From Paratrimastix pyriformis (lineage: Eukaryota; Preaxostyla; Paratrimastigidae), in NCBI GenBank assembly GCA_027972325.1, contig JAPMOS010000135.1:42712-106711 (forward strand): 64,000 nt of DNA, in the 5' to 3' direction. The notes below the pieces were generated by a model. The model was not told the origin of the DNA and searched no databases. It saw nothing but the letters and a program-made list of their open reading frames with translations. Shown here one piece after another: positions 49,846-61,450 of this stretch (the stretch's first letter is position 1; every line of letters begins with the position of its first letter). The translations under genes were made by a program, and so were the position numbers.

Positions 49846-52452
49846 ATGAACTCGATCGATTGGAACCAGTTCCACACCCCCCAAGAAGCCATTGAGTATT
49901 GCGAGGGTGCGATCGGCCAGGACCCCCCGAAATGGGCCGAGGGTTACCAGGCGATCAATTGGTTTGTTTTTCTCGCTCCCTCGTTTTCCCGAAACTTGTT
50001 GTCATAGCTTCCGTCGACGCCTCTCCTCCCTCACCCAGCCGTTGGGCGCGGGGCTCATGACGCCCTACCATCTGGAGCTGATTCGACAGACTTTTGACGG
50101 CCTTTTCCGGCCGTCCTCACCTGATTCCGCCGGCAAAGACCTCCTCCTCGACATCGGTGGGGAGGAGGACGAGCCCGAACGCGAGGAGCCCTCGTCCGTA
50201 TTTGCATCGCACCTCCGGCTCGGTGCTAAATTCGTTCTTTGTTAGGTCTCCCGCCCCCGCCGCCACGCACACCGCACCAGGAGCGCCCCCTGCCCCGACC
50301 CCTACCGCCCCGAAGGCCCCGACCGCCCTGACCGCCCGTCCGACGACGCCCGCCTCTGGCGCCGTCGAGCACAAGGACAAGGGAACTGGAGCCGCTCGGC
50401 CGTCTGTCGGAGCGGGTTCTGGCCTTTCCCAGCTGATTCTTTTTTGGATTTCAGAATCCTGGACGACGATGATGTGCCGTGGGCAACATGCCCCAAGAGA
50501 TCACCTTCATGGACGGCCGGCGTCTCTCCGAGTTCGAGTTGGTCCTCGGCTACTGGCTGGGGTGGTGCGCGGCACAACTGCCACCGGCAATGCAGGACTA
50601 CCTGATGCCCGAGCACTGCCCGTACGCCCGGCTCTGGGAGGAGATGGGCCACCACGACATCCCCCGTGCCAGCAAGCGCATGCTGAAGACCGTCGACCGG
50701 GAACTACGTGAGGAAAGGCGGGCACTCCGGGAGGAAGCCGCCTCCGAGCACCCAGAGCCGCCGAAGTCAGAGCCGGCCAAGCGGGCCACCCTGAAGGCGC
50801 TTCTTTCCCAAGCCGAGCCGACCTCCGAAGCCGAGGCCAAGGCGGCGGAGGCCGATGACGAGTATGAGGTCAAGGCCTGCGCACTCCCACCGGAGTCGGC
50901 CACCGAGGAAGCCCAGCCTTCGTCGAAACCGGTGCCCGAGCCCGAGCCCAAAGCCAAGCCCCGAGCCAGCCAGGCCAAGCCGCCGCAGCCCGCCCCCAGG
51001 CCAAGCCGCCGCAGCCCGCCCCCAGGCCAAGCCACCGCAGCCCGCCCCCAGGCCAAGCCGCCGCAGCCCGCCCCCAGGCCAAGCCGTCGCCTCAGCCCCA
51101 GCCGGCTCAGCCTCAACCCCAGACCCCGGCCCAGGCCCAGCAACAACACTCCAAGCCACCGCAGCAGCGTCAGTCGCCCAGGCCACCACCAAGCCCGCGT
51201 CCGCTGCGCCTCGTTCCGGCCCCCAGCTGCTTTCCGCACCCGCGGAGGGCCACGATCCCTCATGGGAAAACCTTGGCCCGGTTCTACTGCGGGGATGCCG
51301 AAGCGATCTTGTTTCGCGCGAAGGATAATCCCGGCCGTGTCTGCAGTTTCCAACTTGTTGGATCCCCACTAACATCCTCGTTTCATTCAATAGACACTGT
51401 ATACCTTGGCCGTGTTGGATGCTCCCTGGGGCATTACCGACGACCCTCGAGACAGACCCACCCCGGACTACGGATCCCTGGCCCAGTACCTCGACTCGTT
51501 CATTGCCCCAATGGTACCATCATTGTGATGGATACCGAGGCCAACCTGTCCCAGCAATGGACGCCGGCTCTCGAGTGCTTCAATTTCGTGAGCGATCACC
51601 GAATTCGTGCCATCTGGGGAAGTCCGTGATTCATTCCCTTCACGAGACAATTCTTCTTCATCACTTCTTCGCGCAGATTACCTCGAGGAGGCCAACCCCG
51701 GCCGTCGCTCTCACCGGGAGCCCCCGCCCTGAGGAGGTGGAGCTGCCCATCGAGGTCTTCCAGCGAGGCCACGAGGGGCCCGTCAACTGGCGCTGGGATG
51801 TACTGTGCCCTTCTCCGAGTGCGAAGTTGGCCGAGATGAACGCCCGGGCCAACCCGCGCACCAACGCGGTCTACCTGCGGCACCAGGCGGGGCAGGCCCG
51901 CTTCGCCAAGCCGGCCGATCTTTACGTCTACCTCTTCCGCCGCTACGGAGGGCCGGGCCCTGTGTTGGACTGCTTCTGCGGCTGTGGGCCAGCTCTCTTG
52001 GCGGCAGAGGCCACCGGAACGCGCGTTGATCTAATTGACCGGGCGCCTGCAGTGGAGAGCCTCATGATCGGCCACGTGCCTCCGGTGCTGGTGCACCAGC
52101 AGGACGAAGCATACCTGCCCCTCGAAGCCCACGAGACGGAGCTTTGCAACGTCGTTGCACCCCCTGTCGACGAATGGGACCTGCATCTTCCTCTGCTCCC
52201 CCTCAAGAAGAACCTGCCCCGGCTCTACAAGAACAGCAGGCCTCCGAGCAGACCACCACCGCCGAGCAACAACAACAAGAGCAGGCCTTCGAGCTTCAAG
52301 ATGACCAAGAGGGCCCCTCATCCCCGCTCCCGATGATCAGCCTTATCAGTGGCCTCCTCCTTCCGACGAGCTCAACCCGCTGCTGGACCCGCTCAGTCCG
52401 GATGCTTTGGGCGCGGACCTTCAGCCCGAGGAAATCGAGGACTTGCCGTAAC
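49846..52452 (+). CDS. Spliced gene: proline-rich protein with N6-adenine DNA methyltransferase-like domain
   Basis: The start is MNSIDWNQFHTPQEA (49846). Introns are visible, for example one opening GTTTGTTTTT at about 49962, one ending TTGGATTTCAG at 50449, and one of ~55 bases ending TTCATTCAATAG at about 51391. The middle (50490-51230) has an EFELVLGYWLGWC segment, acidic coils and a repeated AKPPQPAPRPS linker. The C-terminal part carries VLDAPWG at about 51413-51436, a DPPY/DPPW-type catalytic motif IV with Ala in place of the first Pro. Then come GTIIVMDTEANL and, at about 51967, LDCFCGCGPALLAAEATG, the FxGxG SAM-binding motif I. Motif IV before I is the beta-class order. Two or three frame shifts remain near 51510 and 51730. 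The gene lies directly upstream of the integrase, suggesting one mobile element. One unit or two genes cannot be decided. Confidence 0.5.
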
Positions 52453-52529
52453 TTGTAATACAATCCCTCTTTTCGATCCTGATTTTTTTGGTTTGTTTTT
52501 CTAAGAAACACGATACATCGAGAAATTGC

Positions 52530-54308
52530 CTCGATTGAACAACAAGCCACCGGGGCGGGATCGGGACCCGGAGGGGTCTGGGACCGGGAGTAGTGCTCGC
52601 TGGACGGGCTGCATGACCAGGGTGATAGCCACTCCTGTGGCGCCTCTGATATGGAGCCAATCGAAGTTGACGACCTCCCTCCACCGCTTCCTGAGGAGGA
52701 GTTATTTTCGGAGGTGGTGATGGTGACGAGGCGGCACATGAGGAGGCCGAAGAGCCAGCCCTTGGAGACCTGGACCCCGCAGAAGCCGCCGAGATTGACG
52801 TCGTGGTTGATGTAGCAGCAGACGATGGTGATGTGGCAGATTATGGAAGCTACGACCGGACGGCGCGGGGGATCCACCTGATCCTTACCGGGGTGGAACG
52901 TCTGTTTTTTGGTTTTTTCGGGTCATGATCAATGCCCCCCCTTTGTCTCATTTTTCCAGTTCGGGAAGGATCACGCAGTTACCGGTCGAACTGTCTAAAA
53001 CACGCCAATGAAGGGTTGTACCGCGTCGAGCGGGGAGTTCTGCAGCGGCTCCGCTTCGACCACGAGATCCGCGATCGGCCCATCTGGGTGCCCGTGATCT
53101 ACCCGCTTGCCCGCCGTGTGCGCTTGCTGCGGCGCTTGCATGTCCAGCAGGGGCACCTCAACCGAGATGCCCTGATTGCCTACTCGAAGGGCCTCTTCTA
53201 CATTCATGGCGTGGATCAGCTTGCGCGGGACATCATCGGGACGTGTGGCCAGTGCCGTCCGGCCCACGTACGAGCATCCCAAGTACCACGCCTTGGTGGT
53301 CAACCGGCCCCTCGAGGTGGTCGAGCTCGACTGCGGCGGCTTCGAGATGAGCTGCCAGCCGCCTCGCGCGTTCTGCGTCCTGGTGGACCACTTCACGAGC
53401 TACATGTGGGCCGCCGCGACATGGGAGACGAAGGCCACCGGGCAGGAGGTGACCGACCTTCTCAGTCGTGTGTTCACCAGCGACGAGCCCAATCTGCTCC
53501 CCACCCGGATCGTGACCGACAATGGGACCGAGTTCGTCAACCAGCGCGTGGCCGAGTGGATCGCGTCTGTTCTGTGCGTTTCGGATTTGCTCTTCACAGT
53601 CATCAACCCGCTCAGGAACAAGAACCTGCTGCCCGGGGTCCACATGGAGCACCACCGGTCGAGGCCGTACTACCCCAGTCTCATGGGAAGGCCGAGAACG
53701 CCGTCAAGAAGATCAAGAACCGGGTGATGAAGATGCGTATCGTGCCGGCCACCAACCGCGAGCTGCCGTGGCAGCCCTTCCTGCAGCCCGCCGTGCACCT
53801 GTACAACACGGCCACGGTTTCTTCGGTCTTCCAGCAACGCCCGGTTGTGATGATGGCGCTCTACCTCCCCGAGTACGAACAACTGGGCGACATGGCCCAG
53901 CTGCCGGACAAGTTCGCCAACCTGGCGGCCGCGGAGGTGCGCCAAATCAAGGAGGCCGTGGCGTTCTACCGGCACCGCGAGTACGGCTACATTGAGCGGC
54001 GCCGCAACAAGGACCAAGAGACCATCGAGGAGGGGACTCGCGTCATGGTCGCCCCGCCTGCCAAATGGCGCCGGCCCGGCATTGGCAGGTTCTGCTGGTC
54101 CGGGAGGGTGGCGGAACGCATGCGTAACGGCACCTACGTCATCGAGTTTGAGGATCGGGTCAAGCCGGGCATTCCCAAGGTCTACGGGCGCAACAAGCTG
54201 CGGCCTTACGATGCCACCTTCGATGCCCCGCTCCCTGCTGCGGGAGGCGCTCTGGTCCCCGTCGTTGATCGCCGGCGTCCTCCGCGGTCGAGTAGACTGC
54301 TAAGTTGA
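52530..54308 (+). CDS. DDE integrase (retroviral/Ty3-like family) without reverse transcriptase
   Basis: An acidic N-terminal part (MEPIEVDDLPPPLPEEELF; 52650-52920) is followed by a short intron ending TTTTTCCAG at about 52960. A zinc-binding HHCC domain follows (HVQQGHLNRDAL ... GTCGQC, 53140-53260). The catalytic core has ELDCGGF near 53325, VDHFTSYMW near 53390, TDNGTEF near 53515-53535 and HGKAENAVKKIK near 53683-53715: the D, D, E residues. A C-terminal SH3-like part follows (GTRVMVAPPAKWRRPGIG, RKLRPYDA-like end). The frame shifts near 53250 and 53680. No RT or protease was found upstream, so it is not an ordinary Ty3 element. It could be a Ginger-like or polinton-like DNA transposon or a captured integrase. 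Confidence 0.7.
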
Positions 54309-54356
54309 ATTTTTCTCCGCTCCGATTTTTGCTCGATTGTTCTTTAACTGCCAGCC

Positions 54357-54968
54357 ATGAGCACTTCTACTGTTACTGGATCAGTTCCAATTGTGATTGA
54401 GGACGGTGCGGCGGGACGCCAGAAGAGAAGCCATGAGGGTCATGAAGAGGGGACGAAGAGGGACCGGACCGTGTGGGAGAAGGTCTGCTGTTCACACATG
54501 AAATCACTGCACGGTTGCCGCGGCTGCAAAGGGTGGAGCTCCGAGTTGGAGCCTGCAGTCTTGAGAAGTTCCATGTTTCTCACCCTCGCTATTTGTTTTC
54601 TGATCGTGGTGCAGGCGATTGGAGCGATGATTGTTTTCAAGCCGGAGATCGAGCCGATCAGCTATGCTGAGATCCAGGAAACCTTGGTGGGGACCATTGT
54701 GGAGGGGTCTTTCCCTCGGTTCACAGCCCTCTTTGATGAAGTGACTGAGGGCTTGGTGGTTGCCATTGAAGGCCTTGCTGACAAGTTTGGAGCGGAGATC
54801 GAGCCGATCAAAGGTGAGGTTGCGGCGTTTGAGCCAGATGTTATTGTGGAAAAGGTGTCGAAGGTGACCTTGGCTGGATTTATGCAGGCCACAACGGATT
54901 GCAGCATGGCTGGGAAGGAGGAGTCTGTCAATCACTCACTGCTGTTGTCAGCTCAATGGTCATGGTAG
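54357..54968 (+). CDS. 203-aa protein with one membrane segment (possible LINE ORF1, first part)
   Basis: The start MSTSTVTGS is preceded by CCGATTTTTGCTCGATTG, a motif that also lies before the gene at 63.7 kb. A Cys/His/basic stretch (CCSHMKSLHGCRGCKGW, ~residues 42-58) is followed by a hydrophobic helix (MFLTLAICFLIVVQAIGAMIV, ~75-95), then ISYAEIQETL, VEGSFPRF and an amphipathic region with regularly spaced Glu/Val. The SYAEIQ...VEGSFP part has a relative at 48578-48700. It is either the 5' part of ORF1 of this LINE or a gene of the surrounding integrase element. Confidence 0.5.
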   Translation: MSTSTVTGSVPIVIEDGAAGRQKRSHEGHEEGTKRDRTVWEKVCCSHMKSLHGCRGCKGWSSELEPAVLRSSMFLTLAICFLIVVQAIGAMIVFKPEIEPISYAEIQETLVGTIVEGSFPRFTALFDEVTEGLVVAIEGLADKFGAEIEPIKGEVAAFEPDVIVEKVSKVTLAGFMQATTDCSMAGKEESVNHSLLLSAQWSW

Positions 54969-55008
54969 ATTCGCTTCGTATCTTTATGCTGTTTCCGGGC
55001 GTCTTTCA

Positions 55009-55403
55009 ATGCTCATGGATGTCCTCCCCTCCGATGGGGAGGTCCCGAGATTTTTCCCTGCTGTCGACGCCCCTCATCGTGTGTTGATTACGATTTGTCC
55101 TGCAGATGTGCGAATCAATGTGCCAGCTGGAATGTCGCTTGCCATTGTGAGGAGACGCGACCTTCCGACAGTGCCTGCGCTCAAGCAATGGTTGGAGACG
55201 CTCAACCCCCCGATCAGGCCCCAGATGATTGCGCGAAAGGGTCAAGCTTATGGTACTGGGAAGTGGGACGGCACATGGCTCCTAACTGTAACGGAGGCAG
55301 AGAGGACAGCTATCTACGCGACCAAGGCGAGTGGACCTCCCTGCGCACGTACAATCGTGCGCAGGGAGGTCGTAAGGGTGCGTGCAAAGGGGTTGTTGTG
55401 AAC
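55009..55403 (+). CDS. 130-aa protein, possible RRM-like ORF1 C-terminal part
   Basis: The frame is intact, following the previous ORF by a frame change and about 40 bases. The strand/helix pattern RVLITICPADVRINVPAG, ALKQWLETLNPPIRP, GTWLLTVTEAERTAIYA, PCARTIVRREVVRVRAKG matches in order the folded part of the ORF1-like protein at 39673-41169 (WLVRIHHPD, KAWAESVG, TPCGRSLVLEVRGPVERA). The family is not recognised; an RRM-type RNA-binding fold is a guess. Confidence 0.4.
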
Positions 55404-56640
55404 ATGAGCTTGTGTTTGGTTCGATTCTGTGAAAAGGGGGGGGCGAGAGGGGAAGGTGCTGAAGACACAAAGAGGTGATCAATCCAAACAATCAGATAAT
55501 ACCAAGAGAAAGATAACTGAACGACCATATATTCTCAGAAGAGAGATTAGTACTGAATTGAGCCCTTACGCTGTTGAGCGTATTGAGTTGGGCAATACAG
55601 CGAAATCGGCGTTGGGCCTGAGAAGAGTCTCGGGCACGCTCGATCTTGTTATTGAAAACCAGTTGGTGGTGTGTTGGTGTGTTACACAGACTGGGGAAAG
55701 TGGGTGTGGGCTTGGCCGACATGATCAGGGGACGGTTTGTTGGCGTGGATGGCTACGATACTGGAAATGGGGGAGCGGTGATAATAGAATAGTGTTGGGG
55801 ACGGACCCAAAGGAAGAAGGAGGCGTGGGAAAGGAAACGTGGCGATCGGTGGGAAATCGGCCAGCCGGAGAGGGCAGCGCAGGAGGAAGAAGAACGAGCG
55901 GATGGGGATCTGATTTGGTGAAAAGAAGGCCGGGGAATTGAAACAGTGGAATGGGGTAGAGCGGACGGTGGAGGGAACTGATGGGGCAGTAGCTTGCTAC
56001 TGCCAGGTTGAGCACCCGGGGAGGGAATCTTCGGCCGGAGTTGGGCGGACGGGTCCCTGCATGAGCTGGCAGAGAATGATGGCGGTTTGGTGGATATCCT
56101 TTTGACGATTTTGATAGGTAGTGTTGGTAGGTTGTGTGTGTTTATGCAGGGGCTTTGTTTTGGAAGATGGCCCTGATCGACTTGATCCAAGTCAGGGGGA
56201 GCCGGGAATACCACAGGCTATGGGCGCAGGTGAAGGGGTAGTGCGAGGACATCGTTATTGGACCAAACGAAATATATTTGGGGGAATCGATGGGTGGGAA
56301 TCTGTTTACTGGTGGCGATGGCTCAATGGGGAGGGACGGGCGTGAATCGGAGAGCGTGTGAAATCGACGCGGCTCTACAAAGCGAGGCGGCGTGGAAGGA
56401 GTGGGTGTGGATGATGGGCGGAGGTTTGGGCTTTGGGGTGGGGACAGGATCCCAGCTGGCGGACAGGGCGGAGTGGCAGGCAAAGAGGCTGGCCCGAAGA
56501 GGCGGACGAGGACGAGGTACGGGAGGAGAAGGAGGCTCTGATGGAAGGGAGGGGACGTGACAGTGATGGAGGGATGATGGAGCGACCGGGCGAGTTGATT
56601 GGCGGTGGTGGCGGGCTGGAGGAAGTTGATGGGGCTGGCC
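55404..56640 (+). pseudogene. LINE copy 2: 5' part of ORF2, poorly preserved
   Basis: Several short open frames rich in Gly, Arg and Trp alternate. A segment near 56240-56350 (HRYWTKRNIF ... WWRWLNGEG) corresponds loosely to the WHYISENKMNEGHW region of copy 1 (about 38900). No domain was recognised before the USP-like part. Confidence 0.35.
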
Positions 56641-56659
56641 TGTCGCAGGGGGCGGGGGT

Positions 56660-57370
56660 CGGGAGGTACAGAGGCGTGTGTAATAAGTCGGGCCACCGTT
56701 GTTGGGTGGCAACAGCCCTCCAGGTGGTGGAAGCGGTGGGGGGGCCGGGCAGTTGTTCGATGTTGTGAGAGGGGTGGTTGGGGAGACCCGGGTATGGAGC
56801 AGGCAATCTGGGAGAAGGGGATTGATGGGCTGGATGAGCTTCATGATGGGGATGCAGGGGATGCGGTGGCGGACTTGCTGAGGAAAGCTCGGATCCCGAC
56901 AGGAGCGCGGATGAGGGTGGTGCACGTCTGTCAAAGGGAAGGGTGGAAGAGGGTGAAGCGGTCCGGAAGGTGGTGATGGCGGACGGACGAGTGCGGAAGA
57001 GGTGCCCAGAGTGTGGTGCCGATCGGTGGCACGCGCAGGAGGAACGGGCGGTGGGCATGGAGGATGTCATGGTGGTCCAGGTGGTTCGCGATCGGCGGGA
57101 CGGCAGGGTGGACCAGTCGCAGTGGCGGGTGCAGCCGGACCCCGTGGAAGTTCTTGGCACGAATTACCGCCTGGAGGCGGCGGCGGAGTTCTGCGAAAGG
57201 AGAGGAGGGGGCGACATTGGGTGGCGGTAAAGAGGATTGAAGGGGCATGGTGGCGCTTCGATGACAGCGTGGTGAGGGAGGTGGGTGAGGAAGAGACGAG
57301 GCATGGCGACATCTTTCTTTATGTGGCGGGGGCAGGGATGGGGTCGAGAATGCAGCGTTCGACGTGGGGA
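56660..57370 (+). pseudogene. LINE copy 2: USP-type deubiquitinase-like domain
   Basis: The Cys box reads CNKSGHRCWVATALQ (Cys codon at 56700-56702), with VVEAVGG after it as in copy 1. A helical insert (DGLDELHDGDAGDAVADLL), the CPECGADRWHAQEERA zinc pair at about 57004-57050, VVQVVRDRRDG, and a His box RHWVAVKRIEGAWWRFDD (His codon at 57215-57217) ending DSVVREV follow. The frame shifts at about 56745, 56955 and 57210, but all catalytic boxes are kept in the same order and spacing as in copy 1. Retention in two diverged copies indicates a real domain of this LINE family. Confidence 0.65.
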
Positions 57371-57689
57371 CCGGCTTTTGGAGGGGGAGCAAAGGGGGCA
57401 GACGGGAGGGCACAAGGGGGGACGAAGAGGGAGACGGGTAAGGCGGGGAGAGGTGAAGACCTGGAGGAGCATGAGATAGGGCAGTCGGGGTGCGCCCAAC
57501 GGGGACTCCTACCGGAGGTATCCTGGGGACAGAAAGGAGGAAGAAGCAAAGGACGCGACAAGAAGACTGGTGGCAAAGATGAGGGATATCGAGAAGACAT
57601 ATGACGAGAAGGCGGAGGAGGAGGAATTCCAGGGGTGGTGCCAGGGCAAGAAGGAGGCCAACTTGAGGGCGGGGTTGCCGGCAAGGGAG

Positions 57690-59085
57690 AGGAGGGTCGT
57701 GGGGTGGAACGTGCGTGGGTTGGGGTCAGACTGGAAGAAGAGCAATGTGGCGGACCTGCTGCGAGTTGGGGGTCAACATTGCCCTCCTGCAAGAGACGAA
57801 AGGCACGAAAGACAACAAGCAACAGTTGGAGGAGAAGTGGATGAAGGGGTGGTGCTGGAGGAGCTCGGTGGTGGAGGACGCAGAAGCGCGGCACCCCAAG
57901 GGAGGGGTGATGATTGGGTATAGGCGGACCTTACAGATAGCAGTGCGCAAGGTCAGGGAGGTGATCCCTGGCTACTTGATGTTTCTCGATTGGTCGGAGG
58001 GAAGACCAACCTGAGGCTCATAAATCTGTACTACCCAACAGGGGAGGGAGAGGACAAGGTGAGGGTAAGGAATGTCATTATCAGGAGGCTGGAAGAGTGC
58101 ATGGCGGAGGGAGCAGCTGAGGGGAGGGGCGTGGTGGTGTACACGGACGCGAATAGCTGGGCCAAGGAGGTTGGGGAGCAGGAGATGCTGGGTCTGTATG
58201 ACACGGCGAAGATGGTGGGTAAGCAGAACGAGATTACATTCGTGCGTAACAAGAAGAAAGGAGGGAAGGGGGAGGTGGAGGAGGAGGGCAAGCAAGGGGG
58301 GAAGAAAGGGGAGGCCAGGCTGGACCTCTGCTTGGCAACGCAGGGGACGATGGCGCGAATGTTAGACAACATGTGGGTGTGGAGAAATGAGGAGGTTCAA
58401 TGGCAGGAAGTCACAGACCATCACATGGTTGTCACCGACTTGAGGAACATGTTGCCGGCATGGGCGGGGACGCTGCGGAGGAAGGTGGCCATCTGCCCGT
58501 CCAGGTCGGACCTGGATGCGCTGCTGCGGGAGAAGAGGAAGGATGAGTATGAAGGGATGGTGGAGAAGATGCGCACGTACCGGGAGAAAGTGGCGGAATT
58601 GCTTCGGAGGGCGGTGGAGAAGGGGGCGGACCCGTCGTTCGAGCAGATGAGTGGGATCCTGCGGGAGACGGCGGGGAAGGTGTTTGGGTTCCGGGACGTG
58701 GCCAACACAGACAGGGATTATGAGCCCCATCGCATGAAGAAGCTGAGACGGAGGGCGATGGCGGAGCGGGACCCGAGCCTGAGGAGGGAAATGCAGAAGC
58801 AATTGGCCAAAATGAGAGGAGTGCATTACAGGAAGAGGGATCGGGCGTTGGAAGGGAAGCGCAAGCGCATATACAAGGGCATCATGACAGACGGGGTGGC
58901 ACCGGTGACGTCGTATGCAACTAAGAATGCGGAGGGAAAGGTGGACAAGGTGGTCACAGATCCGGAGTCAGTGAAGAATGGATGGAGGAAGTTCATGGCG
59001 GACCTGGCAAGGAGGGTGTTGCCGGTGGGCCCGAGGGTGGGGCGGGTGCCAGAAGGAAGGCCGCAGGAAGAGGGAGGGTGATCAT
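57690..59085 (+). pseudogene. LINE copy 2: APE endonuclease and linker
   Basis: VVGWNVRGLGSDW lies at about 57698, IALLQETKGTKDN near 57777, a strand GGVMIGYRR near 57903, and NLRLINLYYPTGEGED at 58010. VVVYTDANSWAKE lies near 58132, ARLDLCLAT near 58315 and EVTDHHMVVTDL near 58408. These are the order and spacing of APE-type LINE endonucleases. The frame 57990-59081 (363 residues) is continuous and includes the basic linker, where copy 1 is cut by the viral element (equivalent to 58860). Confidence 0.8.
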
Positions 59086-59099
59086 GGCCCCCTCACAAC

Positions 59100-61000
59100 G
59101 CATGATGTTGAGACAATCCTGGGGCGCTCCCCGATGGTAAGGCGGCGGGCCCGGATGGGGTGACGGCAGAGATGATCCATGCCTGTGGGGAAGAGATCAA
59201 AGAGTGGTTGGGGAGGAGATACAATGAGATGTTGGAGCGGGTGAGGTGCCGCAGGAGCTTAAGGTCAGCTCGGTGTTCATGGCCACAAAGTCGCAGACAG
59301 AGCACCCCGGGGACCCGGCAGGCAGAAGGCCAATCACTTTGATACAAGTCTTTTTGAAGGGGTTGCAGGTGGTGGTGGCGTCGCGGTTTCAAGAGTGGTG
59401 CGTGCAAAAGAAGGTGTTTGGGGAGGAGCAGTTTGGGTTTCTGAGAGGGAGGAGGATTGAGACCCCAATTGCAGAAATTATGGGAGTGCTGACGGATGCA
59501 AAGATAATGGGAGGCAGGGAATTCCACATGTGTTCGTTAGATATCAAAAAAGCCTACGATACAGTGGACATGGACGCACTGAGGAGGGGACTGAGACGGA
59601 TGGGGGTGGAGGAGGCATTCATCAGGTATGTGGACAGTCTGTATGAGGGGAGGAAGGCCAAAGTCATCACGGGTTTCGGGTTGACGGAGAGCTACGAGAT
59701 AGAGAGAGGCATCAGTCAGGGGGACCCGCTTTCATGTCTACTATTTATCTCATTCATGGAGGAAGTGCTGGCAGAGGTGCGAAAGCAGGAAGGTGGGTAT
59801 ATCCTGGATAGTGGAAGGAAGGTGAAAGTCCTTGCCTTTGCTGACGATGTCATGCTTGTCACTCGAACCAAGGAGCAGATGGTACGGTTGGTCAACACAG
59901 TGAGACGGAAGGTGGAGGAGGCGGGCAAGGTTCGACTCCCGGCCTTCTCCGAGGAGCTGGGTGAGCTGGGCTGCCCGTTCGAGCGCCTCAACGAGACGGA
60001 CGTTGTTTCGGGAGATTGGGGGGTGTCTGGGGAAATGTGACCCGGCGGAGGTGCTTTTCTTCCCGGAGGATGAGGGTGGGATGGGTCTCAAAGACCCGGT
60101 GGATGTGCATGACATGATGGTGCTCACGCAACTGCTGGGCAGGGTGGCAGACCAGCAAGGGTGTGGGGTGATGCTCCGCGAAGAAATTGCCTTGCTGCAA
60201 AAGTTGTGGACGACGAGCGAGCCCCTGTTGGACAACCCCGGGAAGTGGGTCCGACTGCACGCGAAGGAAAAGATGCCGGGGGTGGTGTCGGGGATGCTCA
60301 GGATCCTGCACAAGAAGGGGTTGGCCATCGTGAGGGATGGGGATGTACCGAAAGAAGAAGCGGAATGGGGAATGCCGACAACACTGGAGGAGCTGGCGGA
60401 ACCATGCAAAATCACCAAGCGGCACAGGCAGACACTTATGAAGAGGGGCATCAGGAGTGTGGCTGACCTGATCGTGGGCGGTAGGTTCCAGTGGAAGGGC
60501 ACGATGCCGCAGTACGTGGAGGCCATCAAGGAGCGTGTGTGCGTATGGGGGAACAAAGTGGAGACGGAATATGTCAAGCTAGCGAGGAGGATCCGAGAGG
60601 AAGAAGTGGCAGAAAGGGATCGGAAGAGGGCAAGGACGGAACAGGAAAAGGAGGAGAGCCGAGAGAGGGCAGGACGGGATCCGGGTAAAGGAGGAAAGAG
60701 GAAGGACAGACAAAGACCGAGAGAAGAGGCAGGCCAAGCTGATGGTGGGCAGGGTGGAAAGCTGGTGGTCGTGGCGAAGAACAGGAAACGCCGGAGCGGA
60801 GAGCCGGGGTGTGAGGTCGCCAAGAAAGGGAAGCCCGACGAGCAAGGGGATGGCGAAACGGAGAGGATGCATGTTGAAGCCGGCGACAAAGAAGAGGGGG
60901 GCGGACCGGCACCTGGACCAAACGACAAAAGCCGGATGAAAGCAATGGAGGCAATGTGGAGGCGAAAAAGGTGGAGGTGGTGGAGGAGCCGAGCTGAAGT
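59100..61000 (+). CDS. LINE copy 2: reverse transcriptase, thumb and basic linker
   Basis: After a degraded stretch (59100-59240), RT motifs follow: RRPITLIQVFLKGLQVVV, EEQFGFLRGR, CSLDIKKAYDTVD, ERGISQGDPLSCLLF and the active site VLAFADDVML (about 59828-59848). The frame shifts near 59950 into a helical thumb with EVLFFPEDEGGMGLKDP. Next come MKRGIRSVADLIVGG and a very basic, Lys/Arg/Glu-rich linker (60560-60960). RT would copy the LINE RNA at the nicked target. FADD, not YADD, is seen and is common in LINEs. Confidence 0.85.
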
Positions 61001-61004
61001 GGCG

Positions 61005-61450
61005 GACTTTACACAGACGGCAGCGCGACCAAGAAGAAGAAGGACCGGCGAGCGGCATTGGCGGTGGTGGAGCGGCTGTCCAATGGGGCACTGGCTGTGC
61101 GGGTCGGGAGAAGGTGCACGGGAAAGGGCAAACAAACAATGAGGCAGAGCTGGAAGCCATCCTGGAAGCCATCAGAGTGGGACAGGATGCAAACGTGGAG
61201 GTGCGCACGGACAGTAAGGTGGCAAAGGGATGGGTGGAGAGGCTGATGAAGGACGACTGGACACCGACGGACCTGATCGAGTCGAAGGCCGAGGGCCTCC
61301 TCCGAAGGGGACAGCGAATACTGAAGGAGCACAGGGGGGGTGTCCGGCTGGTGTGGGTGAAGGGGCACCAGGAGACAGGGGCATCGCTGGATGCGGAGGG
61401 GAACAGATTGGCAGACAAGATTGCCGGGCAAAGCATCAAACAGGACATAG
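61005..61450 (+). CDS. LINE copy 2: RNase H domain
   Basis: Catalytic positions are visible: LYTDGSATKKK-like start (about 61008-61040, in another frame), NNEAELEAILEAI (about 61135), VRTDSKVAKGWVERL (about 61200) and VWVKGHQETGASLDAEGNRLAD (about 61350-61415). This is the D, E, D, H/D set of type I RNase H. One shift lies near 61105. It would remove RNA from the RNA-DNA hybrid. Confidence 0.75.

Noticed and set aside
52530-54308. Ordinary Ty3/gypsy retrotransposon
   Set aside because: No reverse transcriptase, RNase H, protease or long terminal repeats were found around the integrase.
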